Below are positions 1 to 9,042 of a DNA stretch of 64,000 nucleotides, piece by piece. Made by a program: the position numbers and the translations under genes. The DNA is from Flavobacterium sp. FEMGT703F (lineage in GTDB: Bacteria; Bacteroidota; Bacteroidia; Flavobacteriales; Flavobacteriaceae), in the NCBI GenBank assembly GCA_002786385.1, contig PGCN01000008.1, forward strand, positions 186,001 to 250,000, read 5' to 3'. The first letter of the stretch is position 1. Every line of letters starts with the position of its first letter. The notes beneath the pieces were generated by a model that ran no database searches, had not been told where the DNA came from, and saw nothing but the letters and a program-made list of their open reading frames with translations.

Positions 1-585
1 GAGCAAGTTACAGAAGTTGAAATTTACAAAATGCTGCATAGGAAGTCATCGTCTATAGTAAAATGGATATTGGTGATTAGTCTGTTAGAGTTTGGTTTGT
101 GGGCTTTGGTTAGTTTTATGTTTAACACAGATGATGCTATCAAAAGTTTGCATGCCGAAAGTTTTGAGATATACTTAAAAATTATCACCTACGTTAATTA
201 TGCCGTGGTATTGTGGTTTATTTATAATTTCTACCGAAACTATGCCCGTATCTCTACCACTACCTCAACCAAACAGTTGATGCAAGATATTATTCGCACT
301 CGGAAAACGGTACAACATTATGTTTGGTATAACCTTTTTATGATATTCATCAGCACTTTACTTGGTTTTGCCATGGCGTTCATTTACAATCCTAATATGG
401 ACACACTTAGATACCAAATTGAACATGAAGACGGTTACAAAACTTTATCTATAACCATTTGTATGGTTTTAATCACTATTGTTGTTTTTGTGGGCTTATT
501 TTGGTTGTTCTACCGAATAATTTACGGAACACTATTACGAAGGCTCAATGCGAATTACAAGGAATTGAAAAAAATAGACTTATAA
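1..585 (+). CDS. Four-helix membrane protein, 5' end outside window
   Basis: The reading frame is open from base 1 (EQVTEVEIYK precedes the first ATG at 31), so the true start probably lies upstream and this is a 3' part of the gene. The visible part has four hydrophobic segments at about residues 11-31, 46-66, 97-118 and 139-162 counted from the ATG at 31, with basic loops. It is an inner-membrane protein of unknown function. It stops one base before the TraB-like gene, so the two are probably co-transcribed. I do not recognise a functional family. Confidence 0.75.
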   Translation, partial: EQVTEVEIYKMLHRKSSSIVKWILVISLLEFGLWALVSFMFNTDDAIKSLHAESFEIYLKIITYVNYAVVLWFIYNFYRNYARISTTTSTKQLMQDIIRTRKTVQHYVWYNLFMIFISTLLGFAMAFIYNPNMDTLRYQIEHEDGYKTLSITICMVLITIVVFVGLFWLFYRIIYGTLLRRLNANYKELKKIDL

Positions 586-586
586 A

Positions 587-1440
587 ATGAAAAAAATATT
601 TTTACTGCTGTGCTCCTTTTTTTTGGGAATGGCTTTTGGACAAAAAAGCGATAATTCTTTGTTATGGAAGATTTCGGGGAACGGACTCAAAGAACCGTCT
701 TACTTGTTTGGCACCATTCACATTACTTGCGACGCTTCGCTATCTGATAAAGTAAAAACAGCCTTAGACAAAACCCAACAGCTGTGCTTAGAGTTGGATA
801 TGGATGATCCAAACATGCAAGTTGAAATGATGAACAGCATGATGATGCAAAACGGTGTTACCATGAAATCTCTGGCCAAACCTGAGGATTTTAAAGCGGT
901 TGACGCTTTTTTAACGGCCAATGTTGGTTTTTCTGCCGAAATGCTGAATACCGTAAAACCGTTTATGGTGAGTGCGATGCTTTATCCGAAAATGTTAAAC
1001 TGCGAAATGCAATCGGTAGAAGCCGAGCTAATCAAAATAGCCAAAACCCAAAATGAAGAAGTCATCGGATTGGAAACGGTAAGTGAACAATTAGCCGTTT
1101 TTGATGCCATTCCGTACCAAGAACAAATGAACGAATTGGTGATTACCACCAAAGACAATATGCAGCGCGATAAAACGGAATTGACCGAAATGATGGCAAT
1201 TTACAAAAGCGAGAATGTGGAAGCAATGGTTACCTTCACGGAAAAATCACCCAATGCCATGATGTCTAAATACGGCGATGTATTGCTTAAAACAGAAATC
1301 AAAATTGGATCAGCAGGATGACAACCATTGCCAAAAACAAACCAACTTTTTTTGGTGTAGGTGCCGCTCACTTAGGCGGGAAAGAAGGTGTCATTGCGTT
1401 GTTACGCAAAGCCGGTTTTACAGTAGAAGCGGTATATTAG
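587..1440 (+). pseudogene. TraB/GumN family protein, frameshifted
   Basis: The protein has an N-terminal signal peptide (MKKIFLLLCSFFLGMAFGQ) and the first TraB/GumN motif GTIHITCD near residue 42. This metalloprotease-like family uses two GxxH-type motifs. The first frame ends at a TGA at 1319-1321. The expected C-terminal part, NRNQNWI followed by FFGVGAAHLGGKEGV (second motif) and ending RKAGFTVEAVY, continues in the next frame to the TAG at 1438-1440. The frames fit if one A is missing from the AAAA run at 1289-1292. With that base restored the product is about 284 residues, normal for the family. The break is either a genuine frameshift that removes the second motif or a homopolymer sequencing error. 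It follows the upstream membrane protein gene by one base. Confidence 0.85.
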
Positions 1441-1450
1441 TTTAGAAAAA

Positions 1451-1478
1451 AAGAGATAAGTTAAAAGGGATAAGTTAA
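1451..1478. repeat. Heptanucleotide-period array (4 units)
   Basis: Four consecutive 7-mers can be read: AAGAGAT, AAGTTAA, AAGGGAT, AAGTTAA. An 18-base stretch of it, GATAAGTTAAAAGGGATA, recurs exactly at 42638-42655. The end of the array forms the left arm of the adjoining terminator hairpin. Confidence 0.75.
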
Positions 1479-1500
1479 TAATGGCTTATCCTTTTTTTTT
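1468..1500 (+). terminator. Rho-independent terminator after TraB-like gene
   Basis: The arms GGATAAG (1468-1474) and CTTATCC (1485-1491) pair perfectly around a short loop and are followed by a run of T to 1500. It sits 28 bases after the reconstructed TraB stop codon and closes that transcription unit. Confidence 0.8.
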
Positions 1501-1578
1501 ATGGCATACGGAAACCGGCTCGGTTTGAGTTTGTTGAAACGAGATGAATTAAAGATTCCAATCACAAATCGGATTTTA

Positions 1579-2412
1579 CTATACTTCTTCTTTGCTTTCT
1601 TTCTCCACTTGCCATTTGCGCAATTGATTCAAACGCTCTTGTTCGGCCAATTCTTCGGCAGGTATGACTTTTAAGAAAGACGGATGTTGTTCGATAGCGT
1701 ATTCTACTTTCTCTACAATTTGTTCTATGGTTTCGTTCTCGTAATCAATCACCAATGGCTCTTTTATGATAAACGATTGCAGTATATTTTTCTTTTTCAC
1801 CCGCAAGCCTTTTTTGTCGAATGAGCGTCGGAAACCATCAATTACAATTGGCACTACTATAGGTTTGTGTTGCTTGATGATATGTGCTGTTCCTTTACGA
1901 ACCGGTTTAAAAGATTTGGTGGTACCTTGCGGAAAGGTAATAACCCAACCGTCTTCCAAGGCAATGCGAATATTCTCGGTATCATTGGGATTGACTTCTC
2001 TCTTCTCAGTAACATCTTTCCCCCCACAGCGCCAAGTGCGTTCTACTGTAATGGCGCCTACATAAGATAAAATTCTGGGTAATAAACCGGCTCTCATGGT
2101 TTCACTGGCGGCCACATAGTATATATTCATTTTAGGCTGCCATAAATAGCCTACATTTCGAATGTGATCTACACGGCCCGAAAGACTGGCATTGAATACG
2201 TGAAACATAGCCACTACATCGGCAAAATAGGTTTGATGGTTGGAGATGAAAAGCACATTAGTATCCGGTAAGCCTTTGATGATTTCGGAACCTTCAATAT
2301 GAAGTTCGTTAAAACCACGATACCGGCGGTGTGTTAATACTCCGAAAATGCGAATTAACCATTTCTTGATAAAAAGGATATGACCAAAAGGATTTCTTTT
2401 CAATAATCCCAT
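1579..2412 (-). CDS. PlsC-like 1-acyl-sn-glycerol-3-phosphate acyltransferase
   Basis: This is a 277-residue membrane-associated acyltransferase of the LPLAT/PlsC family, likely acylating lysophosphatidic acid or a related lysolipid in phospholipid synthesis. Motif I is NHQTYFAD (H59 and D65), a spacing one residue longer than the textbook HX4D. Motif III is FPQGTT at 160-165, followed by KPVRKGTAHI. The C-terminus is a charged helical tail. The gene stands alone on the minus strand with 67 bases to the upstream Nudix gene. The exact acyl acceptor cannot be told from sequence. Confidence 0.85.
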   Translation of the reverse strand: MGLLKRNPFGHILFIKKWLIRIFGVLTHRRYRGFNELHIEGSEIIKGLPDTNVLFISNHQTYFADVVAMFHVFNASLSGRVDHIRNVGYLWQPKMNIYYVAASETMRAGLLPRILSYVGAITVERTWRCGGKDVTEKREVNPNDTENIRIALEDGWVITFPQGTTKSFKPVRKGTAHIIKQHKPIVVPIVIDGFRRSFDKKGLRVKKKNILQSFIIKEPLVIDYENETIEQIVEKVEYAIEQHPSFLKVIPAEELAEQERLNQLRKWQVEKESKEEV

Positions 2413-2479
2413 AATTTTTTGAATTTATCTCCGACTGCTCAAAAATAACAGACGGGTTGCAAATCTAAAAAACTTAAAC

Positions 2480-3118
2480 TTATAAAACCAATTTAAGCGT
2501 ATCTTTCAGTTCGCTGAGCATCATAGCAGTGGCGCCCCAAACAAAATGTTCATTTACCTGAAATCCGGGGACTTCAATACTGCCGGCATAAGAAGTTTGC
2601 ATTACAGTATTGACAATGATGTTGTCGTTCATAAAATCGGCAAAAGGAAACTCAACCAAACCGGCAACTTCTTCTTCTTGCAACACAAAATCGAGTTCCC
2701 TTTCACTGTAGCCTAAAAACGGATACACCATAAAGTTACTTGGCGGAATATAGACTTCAGTAAACGGACGAATCACTTTAATATGTTTCGGATGTATACC
2801 AATTTCCTCGTGGGTTTCCCTTAGGGCTGTATGGCTCAAATCGGCATCCTCATCCTCTACTTTACCACCGGGAAAAGCAATTTGAGAAGAATGAACACCA
2901 TTATAACTCGTACGAAGTATAAGTGCTAAATGGGTTTGCGATGCTTTAGGATAAAACAGCATCATTACGGCAGCACGTTTGGGTACGACTTTAGTAAAAT
3001 CGATGGCTTTCAATAAGTCCATACGATTAGAAGGAGCCATTTTTGCATGTGCTTTGGTTGCCGGTAGCTGCGCATTTTGTATTTTTGGCGTGTATTTTAA
3101 AAACTCTTCAAAGTGCAT
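2480..3118 (-). CDS. Nudix hydrolase, CoA pyrophosphatase-like
   Basis: The protein has 212 residues with a complete Nudix box: GGKVED at 84-89, RETHEEIG at 100-107, giving the metal-binding RExxEExG core. The preceding stretch HSSQIAFPGGK resembles the conserved segment seen in NudL/CoA-diphosphatase members (UPF0035-type), which cleave CoA or acyl-CoA to phosphopantetheine and 3',5'-ADP. It probably acts in the cytoplasm. The gene is divergent from the DUF4268 gene (66 bases between starts). Substrate assignment is by family resemblance only. Confidence 0.85.
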   Translation of the reverse strand: MHFEEFLKYTPKIQNAQLPATKAHAKMAPSNRMDLLKAIDFTKVVPKRAAVMMLFYPKASQTHLALILRTSYNGVHSSQIAFPGGKVEDEDADLSHTALRETHEEIGIHPKHIKVIRPFTEVYIPPSNFMVYPFLGYSERELDFVLQEEEVAGLVEFPFADFMNDNIIVNTVMQTSYAGSIEVPGFQVNEHFVWGATAMMLSELKDTLKLVL

Positions 3119-3184
3119 TTTGATCGTTTTAGAAATATAAAATTACCGTAAAAAAACAAAGCATCCCACTTTTATCCTCACAAA

Positions 3185-3628
3185 ATGTACAGTAAAGAAG
3201 AAGCGCAACAAATAAAAAAAGAATTTTGGACAGCCTTTGCCGAGGCTTATCCGAGAAAATGGTTGTTGTATGACACTAAAATTAAAGACTTTACTTTTAA
3301 ATTTTATATCGACAACAAGAAGGCTCAAGTACTTCTGGATATCGAACCCAAAGACGAGGAAAAAAGAAAAATCTACTACGAAAAGATAGAATCACTCAAA
3401 ACCATACTCCACGAAGAATACTTACCCGAAGCCATTTTGGAGCGCAACTTTTACTTGGATAACGGCAAAGTCATTAGCAGAATTTGGATTGAAAAACTGA
3501 ATGTCAGCTTGAACAATCGCAACTACTGGCCTGAGATTTTTGAATTCTTCAGCGAAACGATGACAAAGTTTGAATTGTTCTTTTTTGAATTTGAAGAATA
3601 CATCAAAGATTTGGAAATGAATACCTAG
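3185..3628 (+). CDS. DUF4268-type protein
   Basis: The product is a 147-residue soluble protein rich in aromatic and charged residues (FWTAFAEAYPRKW near the start). The whole length resembles the DUF4268 family, a compact alpha/beta domain sometimes found beside restriction or repair proteins, with no established activity. No signal peptide or membrane segment is present. Its stop overlaps the 3' end of the convergent DUF721 gene by four bases. No restriction genes are nearby, so context adds nothing to function. Confidence 0.7.
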   Translation: MYSKEEAQQIKKEFWTAFAEAYPRKWLLYDTKIKDFTFKFYIDNKKAQVLLDIEPKDEEKRKIYYEKIESLKTILHEEYLPEAILERNFYLDNGKVISRIWIEKLNVSLNNRNYWPEIFEFFSETMTKFELFFFEFEEYIKDLEMNT

Positions 3629-3921
3629 CGAAGAATAACGTCTTTCACAACTTCTTTCCCCAATTCTTCATTAATCATTTTGATGATTTTTTGTTTGCCG
3701 TAACTCAGTTCTTCTCGTAAAACTGCCGACGTTAGTGCAACATACAAAGTAGTTCCTTTTAAAACTACTTCTTTAGTGTAACTGTTTACGCCATTACCCA
3801 TTAGGTTTTTCCAAGCCTGCTGCACGTCAATTTTGTCCATACCGGCCTGAAGCTTATTTGTTTCGATAAAAGCTTTTAATACGTCACCTATAGAACTTTC
3901 GTTGCTGAGTCGTTTGGCCAT
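3625..3921 (-). CDS. DUF721 (DciA-like) protein
   Basis: This 98-residue protein matches the DUF721 family in length and pattern (VQQAWKNLMGNGVNSYT, then LREELSYGKQKIIKMINEELG). In other bacteria this family includes DciA, which helps load the replicative helicase; whether this short Bacteroidetes form does so is inference. Its ATG overlaps the TAA of the upstream lipoprotein gene by one base (3921), suggesting translational coupling. Confidence 0.75.
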   Translation of the reverse strand: MAKRLSNESSIGDVLKAFIETNKLQAGMDKIDVQQAWKNLMGNGVNSYTKEVVLKGTTLYVALTSAVLREELSYGKQKIIKMINEELGKEVVKDVILR

Positions 3922-4355
3922 TACTTGAGAGAGAAAGGTTTAAACTTTTTGTAGGTATAAATAATATCTTGTTTGTTTTTAAGCACTAGAGTCGAATCTT
4001 CTAGCAAAATGATTGCTTCATTCCACTTACCATAATCGGTTTTACATTCTAAGAAAAAAGCATTATAAACCTCAAAGACTTTTAGGTTTTCTCGAATTCC
4101 GTTGGTTTTGAAAGTACCGTCGAATTGTGGCATAACTTTTTGGCGAAAACCTACTAAAGGTTGTCCGGTTTTAGCCGATTTAACCTCTATATAATCTATG
4201 GTTTCATTAACCTTGTATTCCTTGGTTTCTCCGTTGCTGAATTCGACTTCTTTAATTTCCCAATACCCGTTAAGCTGGGTTAAATTTTCTTTTTTTACCT
4301 CCGATTGACAAGAGAACAACAAAAAAGTAACGGCTAAAAGAAGATTGTATTTCAT
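3921..4355 (-). CDS. Small lipoprotein, possibly lipocalin-like
   Basis: I place the start at 4355 because MKYNLLLAVTFLLFSCQS is a clear lipoprotein signal with a lipobox ending at Cys. A longer in-frame start at 4403 would put sixteen unrelated residues before it. The mature domain (about 125 residues) opens with LNGYWEIKEVEFSNGE and is mostly beta-strand, as in lipocalin-like or META-like small domains of flavobacteria. It would be anchored in a membrane facing the periplasm. It lies upstream of and one base overlapping DUF721, with no obvious functional link. Confidence 0.7.
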   Translation of the reverse strand: MKYNLLLAVTFLLFSCQSEVKKENLTQLNGYWEIKEVEFSNGETKEYKVNETIDYIEVKSAKTGQPLVGFRQKVMPQFDGTFKTNGIRENLKVFEVYNAFFLECKTDYGKWNEAIILLEDSTLVLKNKQDIIYTYKKFKPFSLK

Positions 4356-4484
4356 AACAAGAGTACATTTTATCAAAGACAAATTTAATTCATTACACCG
4401 CAAAAGCGAACAAAAACAAAATTAATATTATCAACATTAAACTATTTTATACATTTATAGTCCTACTGAAAAATCGTTACTATT

Positions 4485-5564
4485 ATGAAAAACTTGTACT
4501 CCCTTTTGCTATTCTCTTTTTTAACTTTCAGTTGCAATTCAGATTCCGATGGTGAAACAGAGCCTACACCGGAAGCCATGTATTTTCCACCCAGTGATGG
4601 CAGCAATACTTGGGAAAGCAAATCGGTTGCCGATTTAAATTGGAATCAAAATGCAGTACAACCCTTGTTGGATTATTTAGAATTGAAAAACACCAAATCG
4701 TTTATCATTTTGGTCAATGGTCGTATAGTAATGGAAAACTACTTTAACGGACACAGCGCTACAACACCATGGTATTGGGCCAGTGCCGGGAAAACACTAA
4801 CAGCAACCGTTACCGGTATTGCGCAAGAAGAAGGACTAATCAACATCAACAATAAAGTTTCGGATTATTTAGGTACCGGTTGGACTAGTGCGCCACTGGC
4901 TAAAGAAAATTTGATAACTTGTAAAAACCTACTCAGCATGACTTCAGGCTTAAATGATGCCTTAGGAGACGATGTTTCGCCGGCAAATTTACAATATGTA
5001 GCCGATGCCGGAACACGTTGGGCCTACCATAATGTTTATGTTAAATTACAAGATGTGGTAGCCCAAGCGAGCGGACAAACTTGGACCAATTATTTCAACA
5101 CCAAACTTAGAGATCGCATCGGAATGACCGGTGGTGCCTGGATTAACAGCGACGGTTTAAGCGTATATTGGAGTACAACACGTAACATGGCTCGTTTCGG
5201 ATTGCTATCGTTAAATCAGGGAAAATGGGACGGAAACACCATTGTAAGTAGCGCCTACTTTAATCAGGCTACTACAACCTCACAAAATTTAAACCAAGCT
5301 TATGGCTATTTGTGGTGGTTAAATGGTAAATCAACTTATCGTTTACCCGGACTTCAATTACAGTTTAATGGTACTTTGATTCCGAATGCACCAAGCGATA
5401 TGTATGCGGCTTTAGGCAAAAACGACCAAAAAATATATGTGATTCCGAGTATGAAAATGGTTATTATCCGAATGGGAGAAGTAGCCAATCCGGAGAATCC
5501 AACTTTTGCATTGTCAGGTTTTGACAATGAATTGTGGGACAAAATAAATGATTTATACCAATAA
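4485..5564 (+). CDS. Serine hydrolase, beta-lactamase class C-like lipoprotein
   Basis: The product is a 359-residue exported lipoprotein (lipobox LTFSCNS). It carries the SxxK catalytic tetrad SAGK at 100-103 and a YxN motif YHN at 181-183, the two hallmarks of class C beta-lactamase / DD-peptidase / esterase folds. Many such flavobacterial enzymes are esterases or peptidases, so beta-lactam hydrolysis should not be assumed. It is likely active in the periplasm or at the outer membrane. It is convergent with the next gene, with two bases between the stop codons. Confidence 0.85.
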   Translation: MKNLYSLLLFSFLTFSCNSDSDGETEPTPEAMYFPPSDGSNTWESKSVADLNWNQNAVQPLLDYLELKNTKSFIILVNGRIVMENYFNGHSATTPWYWASAGKTLTATVTGIAQEEGLININNKVSDYLGTGWTSAPLAKENLITCKNLLSMTSGLNDALGDDVSPANLQYVADAGTRWAYHNVYVKLQDVVAQASGQTWTNYFNTKLRDRIGMTGGAWINSDGLSVYWSTTRNMARFGLLSLNQGKWDGNTIVSSAYFNQATTTSQNLNQAYGYLWWLNGKSTYRLPGLQLQFNGTLIPNAPSDMYAALGKNDQKIYVIPSMKMVIIRMGEVANPENPTFALSGFDNELWDKINDLYQ

Positions 5565-5566
5565 GC

Positions 5567-5749
5567 TTACTTGCGATTGATTAATCGCATAACACCGTAC
5601 AAAAACAGTACAAAGGCTAACAATCGCAAACCCATAAAGACATTGGGCAAAGGTTTTTCAATAAAATAACTCAGTACAACTATTAAAATACTGATTCCCA
5701 TGAGTTTTATTGGAGATGAATCTTTGAAAAAAGATAGAATTTTGCTCAT
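5567..5749 (-). CDS. 60-residue membrane protein
   Basis: This small protein has two hydrophobic segments, around residues 15-32 (MGISILIVVLSYFI) and 37-56 (FMGLRLLAFVLFLYGVM), and a basic C-terminus NRK. It begins five bases downstream of the ftsY stop and so is probably the last gene of the ftsY transcript. I do not recognise a family. Tight packing and hydrophobic pattern support it as real. Confidence 0.65.
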   Translation of the reverse strand: MSKILSFFKDSSPIKLMGISILIVVLSYFIEKPLPNVFMGLRLLAFVLFLYGVMRLINRK

Positions 5750-5754
5750 ATTAT

Positions 5755-6708
5755 TTATTTAAAAAAAGAATCTACAAATTCATATTTGTTGAAAACCTGC
5801 AAGTCTTCAACACCTTCACCAACCCCTATATACTTTACAGGGATTTGGAACTGGTCCGAGATACCGATAACCACACCGCCTTTGGCTGTACCGTCTAATT
5901 TGGTTACGGCTAAACAAGAAACCTCTGTAGCCGCTGTAAACTGTTTGGCTTGTTCAAAGGCATTCTGACCGGTAGAACCGTCTAACACCAGCAACACATC
6001 GTGAGGCGCTTCTTCTACCACTTTTTGCATGACACGTTTTACTTTGGTCAACTCATTCATTAAATTGACTTTATTATGTAAACGACCAGCGGTATCAATA
6101 ATTACTACATCAGCATTCTGAGTTACCGCACTTTGCAAGGTATCAAAAGCTACAGAAGCAGGATCGCTGCCCATTTGTTGTTTGACCAAAGGAACACCTA
6201 CTCTATCTGCCCAAACTTGCAACTGATCAATCGCTGCGGCACGGAAGGTATCTGCAGCACCCAAAACCACTTTGTAACCGGCCTTTTTAAATTGATTGGC
6301 CAGTTTCCCTATCGTGGTTGTTTTCCCTACCCCATTCACGCCTACCACCATAATCACATAAGGTTTTTTGTTGGCCGGTATTGTGAATTCAGTTTCTTCA
6401 CCGGATTGGGTTTCGGAGAGTAATGCCGCTATTTCTTCGCGCAAAATTTTATTAAGCTCATCGGTGCCAAGGTATTTATCCTCAGCCACACGAGCTTCGA
6501 TTCGTTCGATGATTTTTAAAGTAGTGTTTACGCCGACATCCGAGGAAACCAAAACTTCTTCCAGATTATCGAGTACTTCATCATCTACTTTAGATTTTCC
6601 GGCAACTGCTTTGGTTAGTTTGGAGAAAAAGGAAGTCTTGGTTTGCTCCAGTCCTTTATCTAAAGTCTCTTTTTTTTCGGAGGAAAATATTCTTTTGAAA
6701 AAACTCAT
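5755..6708 (-). CDS. ftsY: FtsY, signal recognition particle receptor GTPase
   Basis: The 317-residue protein has a short N-domain without the long acidic A-domain of enterobacteria, followed by the GTPase G-domain. The P-loop GVNGVGKTT is at 123-131, with TFRAAA near 154, DTAGRL and TKLDGTAKGG further on. It receives SRP-ribosome complexes at the inner membrane for co-translational insertion. It follows the ribosomal rpmB-rpmG-DUF4295 cluster, a conserved flavobacterial arrangement. A TATATTTG box on the minus strand (6779-6786) could be its own -7 element. Confidence 0.97.
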   Translation of the reverse strand: MSFFKRIFSSEKKETLDKGLEQTKTSFFSKLTKAVAGKSKVDDEVLDNLEEVLVSSDVGVNTTLKIIERIEARVAEDKYLGTDELNKILREEIAALLSETQSGEETEFTIPANKKPYVIMVVGVNGVGKTTTIGKLANQFKKAGYKVVLGAADTFRAAAIDQLQVWADRVGVPLVKQQMGSDPASVAFDTLQSAVTQNADVVIIDTAGRLHNKVNLMNELTKVKRVMQKVVEEAPHDVLLVLDGSTGQNAFEQAKQFTAATEVSCLAVTKLDGTAKGGVVIGISDQFQIPVKYIGVGEGVEDLQVFNKYEFVDSFFK

Positions 6709-6789
6709 TGTATCGGATTGTAAATTCGAATTGATTTGATGCGCCCGAGTTTGGCATAAACGAAACTGACAGGCTTGGCAAATATAAAA

Positions 6790-6822
6790 ATAAAAAAGCT
6801 ACTTCCGAACGAAAGTAGCTTT
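6790..6822 (-). terminator. Terminator of rpmB-rpmG-DUF4295 operon
   Basis: On the minus strand GAAAGTAGCTT-type and AAGCTACTTC-type arms (6811-6821 and 6796-6805) pair around CGAAC and are followed by a T-rich tract. It lies just after the DUF4295 stop and before ftsY, so ftsY probably also has its own promoter. Confidence 0.75.
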
Positions 6823-6842
6823 GATATATAGAGTTTGAAAAA

Positions 6843-6995
6843 TTATTTCTTGTTCAAGAAACTATCAACTTCCTCAGGAGTCATAATAGCCTCTTGGAAA
6901 GTGTAAGCACCTGTTTTTGGAGATTTAACCATTTTAATAGCTTTGGTTAATCTTTTTGATGCGGTTTGTAACGTTGCAACGGTTTTCTTTGCCAT
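6843..6995 (-). CDS. DUF4295 protein, 50 residues
   Basis: Reading the minus strand from the ATG at 6995 gives a 50-residue basic protein starting MAKKTVATLQTASKRLTKAI and ending VDSFLNKK. It is the small DUF4295 family typical of Bacteroidetes, always encoded just after rpmG. Its composition and position suggest a ribosome-associated or ribosome-biogenesis role, but no function is established. It belongs to the rpmB-rpmG operon and is followed by the terminator at 6790-6822. Confidence 0.9.
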   Translation of the reverse strand: MAKKTVATLQTASKRLTKAIKMVKSPKTGAYTFQEAIMTPEEVDSFLNKK

Positions 6996-7043
6996 GACTT
7001 ATAATGTTTTATTTGAAATTTCTATCGGGTAAAAACTTCTAAA

Positions 7044-7226
7044 TTATTTAATCTCTTTATGAACAGTCATTCTCTTTAAGATTGGATTAAATTTTTTAAT
7101 CTCTAATCTGTCCGGAGTATTTTTTTTGTTTTTCTTGGTGATGTAACGAGAAGTTCCAGGAAGACCTGTTGCTTTGTGCTCAGTACACTCTAAAATTACT
7201 TGGATTCTATTTCCTTTCTTTGCCAT
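7044..7226 (-). CDS. rpmG: 50S ribosomal protein L33
   Basis: The 60-residue protein starts [17 protein letters not shown] and has the L33 pattern [21 protein letters not shown]. Only one cysteine (in ECTEH) is present, so this is the zinc-free form lacking CxxC pairs. It lies 26 bases after rpmB and 48 bases before DUF4295 in the same operon. Confidence 0.97.
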   Translation of the reverse strand: MAKKGNRIQVILECTEHKATGLPGTSRYITKKNKKNTPDRLEIKKFNPILKRMTVHKEIK

Positions 7227-7252
7227 CTTACTTTATTTTTAAGGATTTCAGA

Positions 7253-7489
7253 TTATTTAATAAATCCGTTAGCTTTAGCATCTTTTAATACTGCAGCCAA
7301 TCCGTTTTTGTTGATTGTTTTAATTGTAGACGCAGCTACTCTCAACGTAATCCATCTGTCTTCTTCCGCAAGATAGAAACGTTTTTTAACTAAGTTAACA
7401 GAAAATTTTCTCTTAGTTTTGTTCATAGCGTGAGAAACGTTATTTCCTACCATCGCTTTTTTACCTGTAAGGTCACAAACTCTTGACAT
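7253..7489 (-). CDS. rpmB: 50S ribosomal protein L28
   Basis: The 78-residue protein begins [20 protein letters not shown], the L28 signature, and continues with basic strands typical of the family. It is the first gene of the rpmB-rpmG-DUF4295 operon, with a good Bacteroidetes promoter at 7526-7557 upstream. Confidence 0.97.
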   Translation of the reverse strand: MSRVCDLTGKKAMVGNNVSHAMNKTKRKFSVNLVKKRFYLAEEDRWITLRVAASTIKTINKNGLAAVLKDAKANGFIK

Positions 7490-7525
7490 TATGCTTTTCT
7501 TTTATCGTTATTCAAAATCAGGGTG

Positions 7526-7557
7526 CAAACTTACAGAAAATAAATCATTGTAGCAAA
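7526..7557 (-). promoter_or_regulatory. Promoter of rpmB operon
   Basis: On the minus strand, TTTG (complement of 7554-7557), a 20-base spacer and TAAGTTTG (complement of 7526-7533) match the Bacteroidetes primary-sigma consensus TTTG / TAnnTTTG. The -7 box lies 37 bases upstream of the rpmB start. Confidence 0.75.
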
Positions 7558-7650
7558 AAAATTATAGTAGATTTTTTTCTTTTTTTTGATTTGCAGTTTA
7601 CAGGCTAAAACCAATTCACTTATTTAACTAATAATCAGCTTAGAAACAAG

Positions 7651-8904
7651 CTAAACACTTTTACGCAAAATAGCTTGTTGCAACATTTCCAAAGCTTTAT
7701 TAACCGCTCTATCGATGACTTTCTCTCGTGGTTGTCCAAAATTAAATTCGGATACCAAAACCGTCTCTGGCGTTGCCAAAGCGATGAACACAACACCTAC
7801 CTCAGCTTTCCCCGGCTCGGAGGTCGGACCCGCATTTCCGGTAGTTGCAATAGCATAATCGGCTTGCAACAATCGTTTGGTATTGACAGCCATAGCTTGA
7901 GCAACTTCAGCACTAACCACATCGTGTTGGGCAATGAGTTCAGGAGAAATACCAAGCACATCCACTTTAGCAGTATTAGAATAAGAAACTATGCTTCCTT
8001 TAAAATATCCCGAGGCTCCGGCTACTGAAGTAATCATTTGTGCTATTTTACCTCCGGTACAACTTTCGGCCGTTGCCAATGTTTTTCCTTGAGTCGCTAA
8101 CAATTTTCCTACTACTACCTCTATCGTTTCGTCTTCATCAAAACCTACAATGATATCACCTATTATCGCCGCTAAAGAAGTCACATTTTCCTGTACTGCT
8201 TTCTCCAAAACTTCTTTATTTTCTCCTCTGGCTGTTAAGCGCAATCGCACTCTGCCTGGTGCCGGAAGGTAAGCCAACTTGATAAAATGCGGTAAATTAT
8301 TTTCCCAAGCCTCGATTCGTTCTGCCACCATACTTTCACCCTGACCATACGTTAAAATGGTTTGGTGCACTATGTGTGGTCGCTGGTATTCTTTAACCAA
8401 TTTCGGAACAATCTCTTGGTCTACCAAATATTTCATTTCATAAGGCACTCCGGGCAAAGAAACAAAAACAGTGTTCTCTTTTTTCATCCACATGCCGGGC
8501 GCTGTTCCCATTTTATTGAAAAGCACTTCACATTTCGACGGCACTAAAGCTTGTTCTTTGTTTAACTGATTGATCGGACGCTTGTAAAAATTCTCTATGA
8601 TTTCGGTGACATGTGCTAAAACCGCTTGGTCTTCCACCAATACATCTTCAAAATAATCACAGAAGGTTTTTTTGGTAATATCGTCTTTGGTTGGCCCAAG
8701 TCCGCCGGTGATAATTACCAAATCAACTTGATTTTGAAGCTTGGTAAACGTATCCAAAATATGCTGCTTATCATCGGAGATGGACAGCATTTCGTGGGTT
8801 TGTATGCCAATCTTATCTAAGGCTTTGGCGATGTAACCCGAGTTGGTATCGACAATTTGTCCGATTAAAATTTCGTCTCCTATGGTGACTATGGTTGCTT
8901 TCAT
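7651..8904 (-). CDS. cinA: CinA-like competence/damage protein
   Basis: I choose the ATG at 8904 because the protein then begins [20 protein letters not shown], the standard CinA N-terminus; a start at 8940 adds twelve unrelated residues. The 417-residue product has an N-terminal molybdopterin-binding-like (MoaB/MogA) domain with [10 protein letters not shown], and a C-terminal CinA/PncC domain with [10 protein letters not shown], which in homologues deamidates nicotinamide mononucleotide. It likely acts in NAD salvage in the cytoplasm. It is divided from the rpmB operon by that operon's promoter. Confidence 0.92.
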   Translation of the reverse strand: MKATIVTIGDEILIGQIVDTNSGYIAKALDKIGIQTHEMLSISDDKQHILDTFTKLQNQVDLVIITGGLGPTKDDITKKTFCDYFEDVLVEDQAVLAHVTEIIENFYKRPINQLNKEQALVPSKCEVLFNKMGTAPGMWMKKENTVFVSLPGVPYEMKYLVDQEIVPKLVKEYQRPHIVHQTILTYGQGESMVAERIEAWENNLPHFIKLAYLPAPGRVRLRLTARGENKEVLEKAVQENVTSLAAIIGDIIVGFDEDETIEVVVGKLLATQGKTLATAESCTGGKIAQMITSVAGASGYFKGSIVSYSNTAKVDVLGISPELIAQHDVVSAEVAQAMAVNTKRLLQADYAIATTGNAGPTSEPGKAEVGVVFIALATPETVLVSEFNFGQPREKVIDRAVNKALEMLQQAILRKSV

Positions 8905-9042
8905 TCGATTGTTAATATTGTTTTTTTTCAGCGGTCTCATGCAGTCGCTCCGCTCGTGTCATTTTCTGGGTGCTGAGGCACTAAGGTTCCGAGGCTTGAG
9001 GTAACTTGTATAGTTTCCGAGTAAAAAAAAACGGAAACCTGA

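Noticed and set aside
1501..1572. Open frame after the first terminator starting MAYGNRLGLSLLKRDEL
   Set aside because: It runs straight into the antisense of the acyltransferase gene, has no family resemblance and follows a terminator without a promoter.
4485..5564. Beta-lactamase resistance gene
   Set aside because: SxxK and YxN motifs only show the serine hydrolase fold; nothing points to beta-lactams.
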